A DNA stretch of 9,093 nucleotides from Candidatus Nanopelagicales bacterium. GTDB taxonomy: Bacteria > Actinomycetota > Actinomycetes > S36-B12 > UBA5976. How positions within the stretch are numbered: position 1 is the first letter of the stretch; every line of letters begins with the position of its first letter. Where the stretch lies: NCBI GenBank assembly GCA_023254955.1, contig JALRKC010000030.1:1-9093 (forward strand). Reading direction: 5' to 3'. Shown here piece after piece: positions 1 to 8,121 of this stretch. The translations under genes and the position numbers were made by a program. The notes under the pieces are model-generated. The model saw only the letters and a list, made by a program, of their open reading frames with translations. It did no database searches and was not told the DNA's origin.

Positions 1-1985
<1,985 letters not shown>

Positions 1986-1988
1986 TGC

Positions 1989-2183
1989 TTAGCCACCAAT
2001 GCCGTTAGGACCAGCTTCGGCTTCATCCAACAACATGACCGGAATGCCATCTTTGATTGGAAATTTAGTCTCGCACTTTGTGCAAACAATTTTATTTTCT
2101 GCTTCTAGTAGTTCAACGGCAGCGTGTGAGGGACACGGACAGGCCAAAATTTCTAGCAAGTTGGGGTTAATTGATGAACTCAT
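1989..2183 (-). CDS. Trm112-like small zinc-ribbon protein
   Basis: A 64-residue protein of the Trm112/YcaR family. It begins NLLEILACPCPSH and has a second CTKC pair followed by FPIKDGIPVML, so the zinc ligands are C15, C17, C34 and C37. The first pair is spaced CPC rather than CPxC, as I recall from actinobacterial members. Eukaryotic and archaeal Trm112 is an activating partner of methyltransferases; the role of bacterial single-domain forms is not settled, so no enzyme partner is assigned. The ATG overlaps the manB stop in an ATGA junction, and GAGAGGA sits 6 nt upstream within the end of manB, so translation is coupled. The link to mannose metabolism is positional only, although the placement between manB and manA recurs in actinobacteria. 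The C-terminal GPNGIGG tail looks disordered. Confidence 0.9.
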   Translation of the reverse strand: MSSSINPNLLEILACPCPSHAAVELLEAENKIVCTKCETKFPIKDGIPVMLLDEAEAGPNGIGG

Positions 2184-3565
2184 AATTCATCCTCTCTAAT
2201 TACCTCGAGCACTTGCTCCTGTATTTCCAACAGCAATTGCGGGCTTTCTGCCTCTGCGTTAAATCTTAGTAAAGGTTCAGTATTTGAGGGTCTAACATTT
2301 ACCCACCAGTCTGGTGTAGAAAAAGTTAGCCCATCAAGGTCATCATTAGCCACTTCAAATTTCTTATTTAGGTACTCTGAGACTCTTTTTGACGTAGCCT
2401 TAGGGGATTTAACTCTAGTGTTGATTTCACCTGAAGAGCTATAGCGATTATAGATAGTCAATAGTTCTGAAATCTTTACCTCTTGAGGGGTTTCACCTAA
2501 TGCCGCAAGCACATGTAGCGCTGCCAACATGCCACTATCAGCAAACCAGAAGTCTCTAAAGTAAAAGTGTCCGGAGTGTTCACCGCCAAAGATCGCATTT
2601 TGCTCTTTCATTAACTGCTTTATAAAAGAATGTCCGACTCGAGATCTGATGGCTCTGCCACCTTGCTCTTGAATTACTTCGGGCACCGCTCGGGAACTAA
2701 TCAAGTTATAGATAATCGCGGCACCTGGCTCGCGTTTAAGTTCTCGCGCTGCAATCAGTGCAGTTATTGCAGAGGGTGTAATCAAATTACCCGCTTCGTC
2801 TACGAAGAACGCACGGTCAGCATCTCCATCAAAAGCTATACCTAAATCCGCCTTAGAGTCTTTTACCGCTTTTTGGAGATCTATTAAGTTCTTTGGTTCG
2901 ATCGGATTTGCCTCGTGATTTGGAAAAGTCCCATCTAACTCAAAGTAAAGCGGTACGATCTCTAAATTCAATCCCTCCATTACTACCGGAACAGTAAATC
3001 CACCCATCCCGTTTCCTGCATCAATAACAACTTTTAATTTTCTAATCTGACTCAAATCAACTAACTGTCTTAAGAACTTCCCATAATCATTCATCAAATT
3101 TTGATGCAAAATTTGACCCTTGGGCCCAGAATATTTTTCAACTCTGTTGAGCACCGCCTCACTAATTTCGGCCAAACCTGTCGCTTGCCCTACAGGAGCA
3201 GCGCCAGCTCGAGCAAGTTTGATTCCGTTGTATTGCGCCGGATTATGACTCGCGGTAAACATCACGCCCGGGATTTGCAGCTTTCCAGTAGCAAAATAAA
3301 GCGCATCTGTCGAGCAAAGTCCGATCAAAATTGCGTCTACCCCTTGCTCGCATACTCCGCGAGCAAATGCTTCAACCAAACTTGGACCAGAAGGCCTCAT
3401 GTCATGGCCTATTACTAATTGCTTTTTTTCACCTCGAATATTCAAAATTTCAACGAAAGCGCGGCCCGTTTCATATGCAAGCTCTTCGTTTATTTGTTCT
3501 GGATAGAGACCACGAACATCATAGGCTTTAAAGAGTTGAGCTAAATCTTCTTTGGTCCAATTCAT
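2180..3565 (-). CDS. manB: Phosphomannomutase/phosphoglucomutase
   Basis: Alpha-D-phosphohexomutase that converts mannose-6-phosphate to mannose-1-phosphate (and possibly the glucose pair) through a phosphoserine. The 461-residue protein has all four family signatures in order: FKAYDVRG at 12-19, the active-site loop TASHNPAQYNGIK at 104-116 with catalytic S106, the metal-binding loop DGDADR at 246-251, the sugar-recognition loop GGEHSGH at 327-333, and the phosphate-binding loop RPSNTEP at 425-431. Length is normal. The ATG is fixed by an in-frame TAA immediately upstream. No Shine-Dalgarno is visible; a TAGAGT hexamer ends 7 nt before the ATG, which suggests a leaderless transcript starting near the ATG. 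It lies 30 bp downstream of the DUF3499 gene and overlaps the Trm112 gene by 4 bp. Mannose over glucose preference is inferred from manA and the guanylyltransferase nearby. Confidence 0.95.
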   Translation of the reverse strand: MNWTKEDLAQLFKAYDVRGLYPEQINEELAYETGRAFVEILNIRGEKKQLVIGHDMRPSGPSLVEAFARGVCEQGVDAILIGLCSTDALYFATGKLQIPGVMFTASHNPAQYNGIKLARAGAAPVGQATGLAEISEAVLNRVEKYSGPKGQILHQNLMNDYGKFLRQLVDLSQIRKLKVVIDAGNGMGGFTVPVVMEGLNLEIVPLYFELDGTFPNHEANPIEPKNLIDLQKAVKDSKADLGIAFDGDADRAFFVDEAGNLITPSAITALIAARELKREPGAAIIYNLISSRAVPEVIQEQGGRAIRSRVGHSFIKQLMKEQNAIFGGEHSGHFYFRDFWFADSGMLAALHVLAALGETPQEVKISELLTIYNRYSSSGEINTRVKSPKATSKRVSEYLNKKFEVANDDLDGLTFSTPDWWVNVRPSNTEPLLRFNAEAESPQLLLEIQEQVLEVIREDEL

Positions 3566-3572
3566 TTAAATG

Positions 3573-3578
3573 ACTCTA
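3573..3578 (-). promoter_or_regulatory. Putative -10 element of manB (leaderless)
   Basis: TAGAGT fits the actinobacterial TANNNT -10 consensus and ends 7 nt before the manB ATG, placing the transcript start at or next to the A of the ATG. The -35 region (TTTTAA, 17 bp upstream) is poor. The call rests on spacing, lack of a Shine-Dalgarno and recurrence of the pattern at other genes here. Confidence 0.45.
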
Positions 3579-3595
3579 CTGCAAAAAGAGGCGGC

Positions 3596-3955
3596 TTAAA
3601 ATCGAGTTTCTTCTTCTACCGCTTCTTCACGTACCAATCTAAGTTTAGGGCGGTTAGACGGATCTAAACGATCTGAAACTGGCATTCTGGCAGCTTCTCT
3701 AACTGCATTGGCTAAAGCTAATAGATCATCTGGAGATGGCGTTTGATTTTCACCAGCAGGCTCCAAGCGCACTAGCTCCCAACCTCTAGGGGTGGTTAAT
3801 TTCTGGGCATGCACCTGACAAAGATCATAAGTATGCGGCTCGGCGATTTTCGCTAATGGCCCTAATACTGCAGTTGAGTCTGAATAAATATATGTAAGAG
3901 TCGCAACTGCAGGCTTAGTGCAAAGTTGTCTCGTGCATCGTCTGAGGTAACTCAC
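3596..3955 (-). CDS. DUF3499 family protein
   Basis: Actinobacteria-specific protein of unknown function, 119 residues. The conserved first half is clear: RRCTRQLC with C7 and C12, PAVATLTYIYSDSTAVLGPLA at about 15-35, then AEPHTYDLCQVHAQKLTTPRGWELVRL with C46 and H49. The pattern C7-C12-C46-H49 suggests a small zinc-binding fold; this is my inference. The C-terminal half is acidic and variable, ending EEAVEEETRF. The start is GTG at 3955, with an in-frame TAA 12 nt further upstream and no good alternative. There is no Shine-Dalgarno; TAATCT ends 6 nt before the GTG. It sits 68 bp downstream of whiB and 30 bp upstream of manB, the same neighbours as in mycobacteria (Rv3259), so a link to envelope or cell-cycle functions is plausible but unproven. 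Confidence 0.9.
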   Translation of the reverse strand: MSYLRRCTRQLCTKPAVATLTYIYSDSTAVLGPLAKIAEPHTYDLCQVHAQKLTTPRGWELVRLEPAGENQTPSPDDLLALANAVREAARMPVSDRLDPSNRPKLRLVREEAVEEETRF

Positions 3956-3961
3956 GATGAC

Positions 3962-3967
3962 AGATTA
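3962..3967 (-). promoter_or_regulatory. Putative -10 element of the DUF3499 gene (leaderless)
   Basis: TAATCT matches TANNNT and ends 6 nt before the GTG start, so RNA would begin at or very near the start codon. It lies in the 68-bp whiB-DUF3499 spacer (3956-4023), which shows no Shine-Dalgarno and no convincing terminator. No good -35 is seen. Confidence 0.45.
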
Positions 3968-4023
3968 GTGAATGTTTTAAATCCTTTGTGATTGGCTCGC
4001 CTTGCAATAAAGAGTGAAATTAA

Positions 4024-4287
4024 CTAAACAGCGCTAGCCCGCCGGATCCTTCTGCGCTCACGTTCACTAAGCCCACCCCATATGCCAAACCGCTCGTCAT
4101 TTTTCAAGGCATAGTCCAAACAATCCGCTCTTACTTCACAAGAAAGGCATACCTTCTTAGCTTCGCGGGTCGAACCCCCTTTTTCAGGAAAAAAGGCCTC
4201 TGGATCAGTCTGGGCACAAAGCGCTTTCTCTTGCCAGCCCATTTCATCGATCTCTTCGCTGGCTGCAAGGCGCAACAGTTCGCTCAC
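4024..4287 (-). CDS. whiB: WhiB/WhiB2 (WhmD)-type Fe-S transcriptional regulator
   Basis: Small Wbl-family regulator binding a [4Fe-4S] cluster; in Streptomyces WhiB acts with WhiA in sporulation septation, and mycobacterial WhiB2/WhmD is needed for septation. With the start I choose, the protein has 87 residues, the length I recall for Streptomyces WhiB. The cluster ligands are C24, C47, C50 and C56 (CAQTDPEAFFPEKGG, then CLSCEVRADC), followed by the GIWGG turn at 68-72 and the basic tail ERERRRIRR. The segment from GWQEKALC through GIWGGLSERERRR is close to Streptomyces WhiB and places it in that subgroup. The start is GTG at 4287-4285 rather than the TTG at 4302, because that TTG merges into a strong GGAGG Shine-Dalgarno 8 nt before the GTG, and the GTG aligns with the Streptomyces N-terminus. 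The gene ends with TAG. Confidence 0.95.
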   Translation of the reverse strand: MSELLRLAASEEIDEMGWQEKALCAQTDPEAFFPEKGGSTREAKKVCLSCEVRADCLDYALKNDERFGIWGGLSERERRRIRRASAV

Positions 4288-4295
4288 TAAAAAAG

Positions 4296-4300
4296 CCTCC
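4296..4300 (-). promoter_or_regulatory. Shine-Dalgarno of whiB (decides the start)
   Basis: GGAGG, 8 nt before the GTG at 4287-4285. It is the best Shine-Dalgarno in the window and favours that GTG over the TTG at 4302-4300, whose last base is the first G of this site. Confidence 0.75.
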
Positions 4301-4327
4301 AATTGAAGATAAATTACCCTAGGGAGA

Positions 4328-4357
4328 ATTACACGCGTGTAAGACCCCTTTCGTCAA
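4328..4357 (-). promoter_or_regulatory. Putative whiB promoter
   Basis: On the minus strand, TTGACG (4352-4357) and TGTAAT (4328-4333) are separated by 18 bp and resemble -35 and -10 boxes. The transcript would start near 4321, inside a CCCTAGGG palindrome (4317-4324), giving a leader of about 34 nt that includes the GGAGG site. It lies in the 111-bp spacer between the nucleotidyltransferase stop and the whiB start. Confidence 0.55.
4329..4342. repeat. Perfect 14-bp palindrome over the whiB -10 region
   Basis: TTACACGCGTGTAA is identical on both strands and overlaps the proposed -10 box and the spacer, the right place for an operator. The arms TTACAC and GTGTAA fit the half-sites TnACnC and GnGTnA of the Streptomyces BldD box as I recall it, but with a 2-bp centre instead of 1. 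The palindrome is directly visible; an operator role is inference. Confidence 0.6.
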
Positions 4358-4398
4358 GGGATTTTGCAGAAATATAGGCTTTTTATTAAAAGTGAGAC

Positions 4399-5481
4399 CT
4401 ATTTTTGGGACGTATAATCCATATTATGAAACTCGCCTGATATTTTCATTCCGGGCCAAACTCGGCAGTTATTCAAGATAGCGCCTGCCTCAATTACCGC
4501 CCCGGCACCAACTACTGAATCCTTCATACTTGCCCCGGCTTCAATCTTCACTCCTTCAGCCAAGATTGAATCTTCAACCATTACTTCTGAATCAGTTTGC
4601 ACCTGATTAAAAAACACGCTGGAGGTAATTTGATTATTTGCACCAACCAAGCAATTTCTACCAATTGCACTGGCTCCTCTAATTAGTGCTGTGGGGTTGA
4701 TTTGGGAAGAAGCTTCTGCCCAAAATTCGAAATTATGCGAGTCAAATATTGGCGAATTAAACTTCTCAGAGATTAAGTCGCAGGCACCTTTAATAAATGA
4801 TTTTGGAGTTCCTAAGTCAAGCCAATAGCAATCTTGCACATCTGCATAAACTTTGAACTTATTTAGCAACAGAGATGGAAACACTTCTCGTTCGACTGAA
4901 ACTACTTTGCCATAGGGTATTTCGTGAATCACTGATCTTTTAAAAATATATAGACCAGCATTTATTTGATCAGTGACAATTTCAGATGCACTTTGGGGCT
5001 TTTCTGTAAAGGCAATTACTTCACCATCTAAGGCCGTAGGTACTAAACCAAAATTTGTTGGATCAGAAACTCGAGTTAAGTAAAGAACCACATCTGCATT
5101 GTGACGGTAAAAAACTTGTACTAATTGCGTTATATTGACCTGGCTAAGCACGTCACCATTAAAAATTGCCACTGGGTCAGTTGGGCCACTTATTAATTTT
5201 TCTGCAGCATTTCTAATTGCCCCACCGGTCCCGAGGGGTTCAGGCTCAAAGGCGTATTCCAGCTCAACACCGAGGTGAGAGCCGTCTCTTAGAGTCTCTT
5301 TAAAGATTTCAGATTTGTAGCTAGTGCCCAAAACTATTCGAGTAATTCCCTGTGATTTTGCTAGCGCAATTTGATGCTCAGTTAAAGTCGCGTTTACCAC
5401 CGGCAATAAGGGCTTGGGCACAGTTAGCGTCAGCGGGTGCAGTCGAGTGCCTGCACCCCCAACTAAGAGAATTGCCTCCAT
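4399..5481 (-). CDS. Mannose-1-phosphate guanylyltransferase (sugar nucleotidyltransferase with left-handed beta-helix tail)
   Basis: Joins mannose-1-phosphate and GTP into GDP-mannose. The 360-residue protein has the nucleotidyltransferase fold at the N-terminus: GGAGTRLHPLT at 8-18, PKP at 22-24, FNGD with metal-binding D110, FTEKP at 158-162, NAGLYIF at 174-180 and YWLDLGTPKSF at 219-229. Residues about 260-345 are hexapeptide repeats of a left-handed beta-helix, the architecture of GMPPB-type enzymes and of the mycobacterial GDP-mannose pyrophosphorylase Rv3264c (about 359 residues), also located near whiB2. Sequence alone cannot exclude a glucose-1-phosphate substrate; the nearby manA and manB favour mannose. 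The ATG at 5481 has only a weak Shine-Dalgarno; TAGGTT ends 6 nt upstream. The gene ends with TAG. It follows the DUF3048 gene by 34 bp and precedes whiB. Confidence 0.88.
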   Translation of the reverse strand: MEAILLVGGAGTRLHPLTLTVPKPLLPVVNATLTEHQIALAKSQGITRIVLGTSYKSEIFKETLRDGSHLGVELEYAFEPEPLGTGGAIRNAAEKLISGPTDPVAIFNGDVLSQVNITQLVQVFYRHNADVVLYLTRVSDPTNFGLVPTALDGEVIAFTEKPQSASEIVTDQINAGLYIFKRSVIHEIPYGKVVSVEREVFPSLLLNKFKVYADVQDCYWLDLGTPKSFIKGACDLISEKFNSPIFDSHNFEFWAEASSQINPTALIRGASAIGRNCLVGANNQITSSVFFNQVQTDSEVMVEDSILAEGVKIEAGASMKDSVVGAGAVIEAGAILNNCRVWPGMKISGEFHNMDYTSQK

Positions 5482-5503
5482 TGGTCCAACCTAGTGAACC
5501 AAT
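5480..5503 (-). promoter_or_regulatory. Start-codon hairpin and putative leaderless -10 of the guanylyltransferase gene
   Basis: Two overlapping signals sit in the 34-bp spacer after the DUF3048 gene. The minus-strand RNA can fold AUUGGUUCA with UGGACCAAU (9 pairs, one G-U, 6-nt loop), and the downstream arm ends in the first two bases of the AUG. TAGGTT (5488-5493) also fits TANNNT and ends 6 nt before the ATG. RNA started from that -10 would lack the stem; RNA read through from upstream would contain it. Confidence 0.45.
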
Positions 5504-5515
5504 CCAGAATTCGGC

Positions 5516-6547
5516 TTACGGCTCGAAGGTTACGTCGTAAGTTGTGGGCACAAAAAGTACCCAAGTTTGACCAGGAGCGAATGCGAATGGGGAGCCCGCT
5601 AGCGAATAACTAGTTCCACCTGTCGCAATTGGTCTTGACCAATCAACCTCGAATCTTTGACCGTCTCTCAAAACCACTGCTGTTCCAGAGCCAACAGTTT
5701 CGATCAAAGGCGTGAAATTGCCGCCGCTGTCTTTATAAGTACTGTCACCTTGATTGACAAACTGAATCACAATGTTGTTGGCAAAAATTGGAGCGTTGGT
5801 ATTTGCATCTAGCGCTGGAGCGCTATCTAAGGCAATTACCCATCCGTTGTTGACGGCATCCCATTCTGCACCTACTCGCGAAGATGGCCATTTGGCATTG
5901 AAAGTGCTGGTAGCCGTTCCGCCGGTAGCAGCGGCTTCGTCGAACACCAAACCAACATCTTTAGGAGTGCTAACTCCGACCAAGGTTGGGGCTGCTTCTC
6001 TCAAATTAATAGTCAAATTGTGTGGTGCCCGCTTGGTAGCTTCCCGGTTATAAACCCCACCACTTGAACCATGAGCCAATTCCACAATGTTGGCGGAGGC
6101 GATTTCAGGCAGTAGTTTTTTTTGGGCCCCGCTGTAGGCAAATGCCGGTGTACCAAATTGACCCATTATTTCTAAATCTGAAATTCTGGCACTTCTAACG
6201 GGTCCCACTTTTTCTGGCAAGTTGGATGAAAAGACGGCAGCTAAGCGAGTGAGCCCAGCTTCAACTTCTTCTACAAAGACAATGTCAGCATCGGCTAATC
6301 CCCACTGCGGCCTTGCAGGATTTACGTTGTCGATCTTTACAACTATTACCGGGTTATCTAAACCGCCGGTTTCGCCGGTAAAGGGATTTATATCAGATGT
6401 TTCAACGGGAACTTCTTCTTGAGTTGTTTCCTCTTCAACCGCTGGCTGGGTCTCTTCAGTTGAGTCAGAGCTTCCGCATGCTGAGAGCAAGAGTCCAAGC
6501 GTTAAGAGAGTGACAATAAAGAACAGGGATTTTTTGTTGGTTTTCAT
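5516..6547 (-). CDS. DUF3048 (YerB-like) lipoprotein
   Basis: Predicted membrane-anchored lipoprotein of unknown function, 343 residues. The N-terminus MKTNKKSLFF, a hydrophobic stretch to residue 23 and lipobox LSAC at 21-24 form a type II signal peptide with C24 as the lipidated residue. An acidic linker (about 28-52, EETQPAVEEETTQEE) leads to the DUF3048 domain: NPFTGE, VVKIDNVNPARPQWGLADADIVFVEEVEAGLTR, then VGPVRSARISDLE. The second half carries the C-terminal region typical of the family. The ATG at 6547 is chosen because it places the signal peptide at the N-terminus; in-frame starts further upstream would add 31 unlikely residues. There is no clear Shine-Dalgarno, and TAGAGT lies 7 nt before the ATG. 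It is divergent to the LCP gene, so an envelope role is reasonable, but no activity is assigned. Confidence 0.9.
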   Translation of the reverse strand: MKTNKKSLFFIVTLLTLGLLLSACGSSDSTEETQPAVEEETTQEEVPVETSDINPFTGETGGLDNPVIVVKIDNVNPARPQWGLADADIVFVEEVEAGLTRLAAVFSSNLPEKVGPVRSARISDLEIMGQFGTPAFAYSGAQKKLLPEIASANIVELAHGSSGGVYNREATKRAPHNLTINLREAAPTLVGVSTPKDVGLVFDEAAATGGTATSTFNAKWPSSRVGAEWDAVNNGWVIALDSAPALDANTNAPIFANNIVIQFVNQGDSTYKDSGGNFTPLIETVGSGTAVVLRDGQRFEVDWSRPIATGGTSYSLAGSPFAFAPGQTWVLFVPTTYDVTFEP

Positions 6548-6554
6548 GCGACTC

Positions 6555-6584
6555 ACTCTATTAATTCGCCATTTACCCTTCCAA
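6555..6584 (-). promoter_or_regulatory. Putative promoter of the DUF3048 gene (leaderless)
   Basis: TTGGAA (6579-6584) and TAGAGT (6555-6560) are spaced 18 bp on the minus strand. The -10 ends 7 nt before the ATG at 6547, so transcription would begin at about the start codon. This is the only one of the four leaderless candidates with a passable -35. Confidence 0.5.
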
Positions 6585-6596
6585 GCGGCGCGCCCT

Positions 6597-6622
6597 AAAA
6601 TCGAGCAAGATAACCCGATTTT
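6597..6622. repeat. Inverted repeat in the divergent DUF3048/LCP intergenic region
   Basis: AAAATCG (6597-6603) and CGATTTT (6616-6622) are exact complements separated by 12 bp, centres about 19 bp apart, close to two DNA turns. The repeat lies between the two divergent starts (spacer 6548-6652), upstream of the DUF3048 promoter. A shared operator is possible. For the LCP direction I see only a weak TAGCAT (6635-6640) that could be a -10, 12 nt before the ATG. Confidence 0.4.
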
Positions 6623-6652
6623 CGACCCAACCTCTAGCATGGGTCAGAGAAA

Positions 6653-8119
6653 ATGAGCGAAAATTCAACTACCAAGCCAAAATCCAAAGTGCGTATTGCG
6701 CTAGCAATTGGTTCAAGCTTGGTGATCGGCGTGAGCCTAGTCGCGGGCTTTTTAGGGTATGCCACTCTGCAAATTACCGACAACATTGAGCCAATCAAAG
6801 TTGTTGAATCCCCGACACCTGTTCCCGAAACCGGGCCTTTGAACTTCTTACTAATGGGTACCGACACCAGAACTGGGCAAGGTGGCGATTTCGGTAGCGA
6901 AGAAGACTATGGCGGCATGGGTCGAAGTGACACCACGATGTTTGTACACCTAACGCAAGATAGAAAATCGGCAGTGGTCGTGAGCGTCCCGCGAGATTCC
7001 ATGGTGGAGATACCGGTTTGCACCCGTGAAGATGGTCAAGTAATTAATTCTCGTCTAGACAGATTCAATTCAGCTTTTGCGCTTGCCGGCCCTGCATGCA
7101 CCATAAAAACTTTCGAATCTCTAACTGGGATAAAAATAAATCATGCAGTAGTTGTTGACTTCTTAGGTTTTTCAAATGTGGTAGATGCTCTAGGCGGCAT
7201 CGAAGTTTGTCTAAATTTCCCAATCAATGAACCTTCTGCAAAAGGTGCGGGAATTTCTTTACCCGCTGGCGTACAAACACTTCGCGGAAGTGAAGCTTTG
7301 GGTTTAATGAGAGCGCGCTAGACCCTCGCCGACGGAAGTGATCTTGCAAGAATTAAACGACAGCAAGAATTGCTCGCGATCACCATCGATCAAATTCAAA
7401 GAAAAAACATAATTACAGACTTCACAACTTTGTATCGGGTGGCAACTGCGGCTACTTCGTCGTTGAGGATGGATGAGGGTTTAGCCAATATCGATTCGCT
7501 GATTACTCTGGCACAAAGTGTAAGTGGGCTTAGAAGTAAAGACATCACCTTCTTAACGGTTCCCTTCGTGCTTTCGCCAGAAGGAAACACTGTGGTGTGG
7601 ACCGAAGAAGCCAACACCCTTTGGTCAGACATTATTCAAAGTTCAATTCCTACGATTTCTTCCGTGCCAGACGCGGAGGCAACTGTTGAACCCGAGGCGG
7701 AACCTGCACCGGAAGAGCCAGCGACTGCGCCTTTAAGTGCGAGTGAAGTCTTAGTAACTGTATTAAATGGAACTCGAAGAGCTGGATTTGCCGCTGCGAC
7801 TAGTGCTTATCTTGAATCACAAGGTTTTAATATTGACGAAATCGATAATGCGCCCAATAAAGACACAGCAAATACCCTCTTGGTGTATGCGCCTGGAAAT
7901 GAAGAAAAGGCACAACTGGTATCTCAAGCCTTGCAAATTTTTAATCTCACCGAAGATGCTGAATTAATTGGGGCTGATGTCGTGGTGATTTTGGGTAACG
8001 ATGCTCCAAGCGAATTCGTTGCTCCGGTTGCCACGGTCGAACCTGAGCCAGAGCCATCTCCAGAGCCGACTGAAACTACTGGCCCACCAACTACCGGCCT
8101 GTTTTGTCCGGTCGAATAA
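6653..8119 (+). pseudogene. LCP (LytR-CpsA-Psr) glycopolymer transferase with LytR_C domain, interrupted by an in-frame TAG
   Basis: LCP enzymes move lipid-linked glycopolymers onto peptidoglycan outside the membrane. The frame covers 489 codons: a cytoplasmic tail, one membrane segment (about 14-40), the LCP domain (about 61-330), a Pro/Glu-rich linker (about 338-362), a LytR_C domain (about 366-450, from VLVTVLNGTRRAGF) and a second Pro/Glu-rich tail. Conserved residues before the break include D71, R73, R91, D93, R114, D115, C123 and C149. Codon 223 is TAG, between MRAR and TLADGSDLARIKRQQ, which together form the family's conserved RxR-x-TL-DGSDL-RI-RQQ block. The frame is the same on both sides, so one substitution explains it. 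The truncated product (222 residues) would lack part of the active site. A TTG at 7370 could restart translation but has no Shine-Dalgarno. Recent inactivation, assembly error and read-through remain open. Confidence 0.85.
7319..7321 (+). other. In-frame TAG inside the LCP catalytic block
   Basis: GCG CGC TAG ACC CTC. The stop falls at the variable position of the RAR-x-TL motif. One base change from CAG, AAG, GAG, TGG, TTG, TCG, TAC or TAT would give it. TAG ends the whiB and guanylyltransferase genes at the expected family lengths, so the codon is a normal terminator in this genome. Confidence 0.9.
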
Positions 8120-8121
8120 AT

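Noticed and set aside
4345..4362. CCCTT-GACGA-AAGGG dyad upstream of whiB as a terminator for the guanylyltransferase gene
   Set aside because: Only five pairs, not followed by a T-run, and it contains the proposed -35 box, so promoter sequence is the simpler reading.
6587..6594. GGCGCGCC palindrome in the divergent spacer
   Set aside because: A short GC palindrome with no relation to promoter boxes or repeats elsewhere in the window; not distinguishable from chance.
6639..6656. Five-codon upstream frame (ATG GGT CAG AGA AAA TGA) whose stop overlaps the LCP ATG
   Set aside because: Too short, with no Shine-Dalgarno of its own; an ATGA overlap of this kind is easily produced by chance.
6653..8119. 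TAG recoding (pyrrolysine or reassigned code) in the LCP gene
   Set aside because: whiB and the guanylyltransferase gene both end with TAG at normal family lengths, and the codon replaces a variable residue rather than one known to need a special amino acid.
7370..8119. Separate downstream gene starting at TTG 7370
   Set aside because: It would begin in the middle of the LCP domain with no Shine-Dalgarno; it is the 3' part of the same broken gene.
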